Assembly: GCF_026626665.1 (NCBI RefSeq) | Contig: NZ_JAPNKE010000002.1 | Location: forward strand, 2,109,204-2,173,203 | DNA from: Nannocystis pusilla | GTDB taxonomy: Bacteria; Myxococcota_A; Polyangia; Nannocystales; Nannocystaceae | Length of the DNA: 64,000 bases | Direction: 5' to 3' | Part shown: positions 62,725 to 64,000 of the stretch, piece after piece | How positions within the stretch are numbered: position 1 is the stretch's first letter | Layout: every line of letters starts with the position of its first letter | The notes under the pieces: model-generated | The model's input: the letters and a program-made list of their open reading frames with translations, nothing else | Databases searched by the model: none | Told to the model about the DNA's origin: nothing | Position numbers and translations under genes: made by a program

Positions 62725-64000
62725 ATGCATTCTATTAAAAAGATCACGCGCTGCGCGAGCCTGGGTTGCTGGATCGCCGCCATCGCGGGCTGTGACGGCA
62801 GCGGCGCGACGAGCACGGCCCATACGACCGACCCCACCACGGGCGACGAGTCGACCGCTGCGTCCTCGCTCACGGAGGACAGCACCGGCGACGCGACCAC
62901 CGTGCCGGGGACCACCGCAGTCACCGACCCGAGCGCCGGCACGAGCACGAGCGACGGCCCCACCAGCGAGGCCGGCACGTCCGAGGTCGGCACGAGCAGC
63001 ACGACCGAGGACAGCACCACCGCGAGCAGCGCGACGACCGAGGGCACGACGACCGAGGGCACGACGACCGAGGACAGCACCACCGCGAGCAGCACGACGA
63101 CCGAGGGCACGACGACCGAGGGCACGACGGAGGGCACGACGACCGAGGGTTGCGAGAGCGAGCTGCGGGCGGTCAAGCTCGCGCGGTTGATCGATCCGGC
63201 CGACGGCAGCGTCCTCGAGCCTGCGATCGTCATCGTCCAGAATGATCGGGTCGTCGCGCTCGCCACCGACGAGAACGAGATCCCGTGCGGCGCCGAGGTC
63301 GTCGACTGGTCGAGTTACACCGGCGTGCCCGGGCTGGTCGACGCCCACACGCACTTCATCTACCAGACCGACGACGAGCCCGGGACCTTCCCGTGGCAGC
63401 GGAGCTGGTGGCTGTTCCAGAACTCGCCGGAGACCCTGGCCGAGCTGGCGCGGCAGGCGGCGGAGAAGACCATCAAGCTCGGCGTCACCACGGCGATCGA
63501 CAAGGGTTGCGGCCCCGGCGACTACCTGATCGCCGAGCTGCGCGACGCGATCGCGGCCGGCGAGGTCACGGGCCCGCGGATCTACACCGCCGGCTACGGC
63601 ATCAGCGGGCCGGTGCCGTCGATCGACGTGATGAAGGGGTGGATCCAGCAGAACGTGGCCGACGGCGCCGACCTGATCAAGGTGTGGGCCGACAACTGCA
63701 GCGACGACACGTTGACCTGCAGCTCGAAGTTCACGTTCGAGCAGCTCAAGGCCGCGGTCGACCAGGCGCACGCGCTCGGCCGGCCGATCGCGATCCACGC
63801 CTATCACGCCGACACCGCGAAGCTGGCGATCATGGCCGGGCCGGACTCGCTGGAGCACCCCGAGGGCCTCGATACCATCGACTTCATGGACATGATCGCC
63901 ATGGGGGTCACCTACGTGCCCACGATCGATCACAACCGCTATTACAAGGACAACCTGGCCTATTTCGGCTACGACCCGGGCAAGGCCGCGGAGTTCGAGG
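62725..64000 (+). CDS. amidohydrolase-family lipoprotein (partial, right edge)
   Basis: The gene continues past the window. From ATG 62725: signal MHSIKKITRC... ending AIAGC (Cys23); Thr/Ser/Glu linker with repeated TTEGTTTEG (about 25-145); then the amidohydrolase fold. LARLIDPADGSVLEPAIVIV and DNRVV-like strands form the composite beta domain. GVPGLVDAHTHFIYQTDD supplies the two metal His; later TIKLGVTTAIDKG, AIHAYHADTAKLAI (another His) and SLEHPEGLD also match. It probably hydrolyses a cyclic amide or imide, or a dipeptide, at the cell surface. A lipid-anchored amidohydrolase on a Thr stalk is unusual. The C-terminal catalytic Asp lies outside the window. Confidence 0.88.
   Translation, partial: MHSIKKITRCASLGCWIAAIAGCDGSGATSTAHTTDPTTGDESTAASSLTEDSTGDATTVPGTTAVTDPSAGTSTSDGPTSEAGTSEVGTSSTTEDSTTASSATTEGTTTEGTTTEDSTTASSTTTEGTTTEGTTEGTTTEGCESELRAVKLARLIDPADGSVLEPAIVIVQNDRVVALATDENEIPCGAEVVDWSSYTGVPGLVDAHTHFIYQTDDEPGTFPWQRSWWLFQNSPETLAELARQAAEKTIKLGVTTAIDKGCGPGDYLIAELRDAIAAGEVTGPRIYTAGYGISGPVPSIDVMKGWIQQNVADGADLIKVWADNCSDDTLTCSSKFTFEQLKAAVDQAHALGRPIAIHAYHADTAKLAIMAGPDSLEHPEGLDTIDFMDMIAMGVTYVPTIDHNRYYKDNLAYFGYDPGKAAEFE

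Overview
The window looks like a chromosome segment from a high-GC myxobacterium of the Nannocystis/Enhygromyxa type (Nannocystaceae, Myxococcota). This is an inference. It rests on very G/C-rich third codon positions, at least eleven lipoproteins whose lipobox cysteine is followed by a long Thr/Ser/Gly/Asp linker written largely in ACG/ACC codons, Myxococcus-type Cys-rich (DUF4215) repeats, two Ser/Thr kinases, two ECF sigma factors and a geosmin synthase. I saw no rRNA, tRNA, CRISPR array, transposase or phage gene.

Layout. 1-3.9 kb: a minus-strand operon of a membrane Ser/Thr kinase, a VKOR-thioredoxin fusion and a Cys-rich membrane protein that runs off the left edge. The last gene has an 86-bp repeated translation start. 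4.5-11.5 kb: Thr-linker lipoproteins, a ferritin-like (DUF892-type) protein, a UvsE-type UV endonuclease and a parallel beta-helix/discoidin lipoprotein. 11.6-16.8 kb: RsbR-like and STAS-like genes, a DnaJ-type co-chaperone, a tandem array of a palindromic element, a divergent AraC/SDR pair and a small conserved protein. 16.9-21.1 kb: an ECF sigma factor followed by a kinase-WD40 protein. 21.2-28.8 kb: lipoprotein remnants, a right-handed beta-helix lipoprotein, an alpha/beta-hydrolase lipoprotein, a spermidine-synthase-like protein and a ferritin-like lipoprotein. 29.2-32 kb: an RsbW-STAS fusion, Rnk with a terminator in its leader, and Ada (apparent frameshift). 32-37.4 kb: a peptidoglycan-binding TIM-barrel protein, a 15-repeat Cys-rich lipoprotein and an MscS channel.

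37.9-43.1 kb is a metabolic island: two tandem family 2B (cNMP-domain) encapsulin shell genes immediately followed by a two-domain germacradienol/geosmin synthase, the presumed cargo. 43.1-48.1 kb is a minus-strand protease/nuclease cluster: a trypsin-like peptidase fused to an endonuclease I domain, a subtilase overlapping it by GTGA, and an effector-associated-domain trypsin-like peptidase. It resembles known bacterial conflict or programmed-death gene sets. 48.3-64 kb: a WD40-like protein, an FG-GAP lipoprotein, a D-Ala-D-Ala-ligase-like ATP-grasp enzyme, a double cNMP-binding protein, more lipoproteins, DUF2071, a secreted trypsin, an EEP-fold lipoprotein, a sigma factor with a membrane-anchor extension, and an amidohydrolase lipoprotein cut by the right edge.

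Two window-wide signals stand out. First, a short palindromic element, CATGTCC-(about 4 nt)-GGACATG, or the CCTGTCC/GGACAGG variant, recurs about 25 times. It lies mostly at gene ends and between convergent genes, once as a tandem array (14.03-14.44 kb), and sometimes in frame inside coding regions. Second, at least seven apparent frameshifts fall in six genes (31-55 kb), all most simply read as 1-2 bp deletions. They may be sequence errors or real decay and should be resolved before those genes are called broken.
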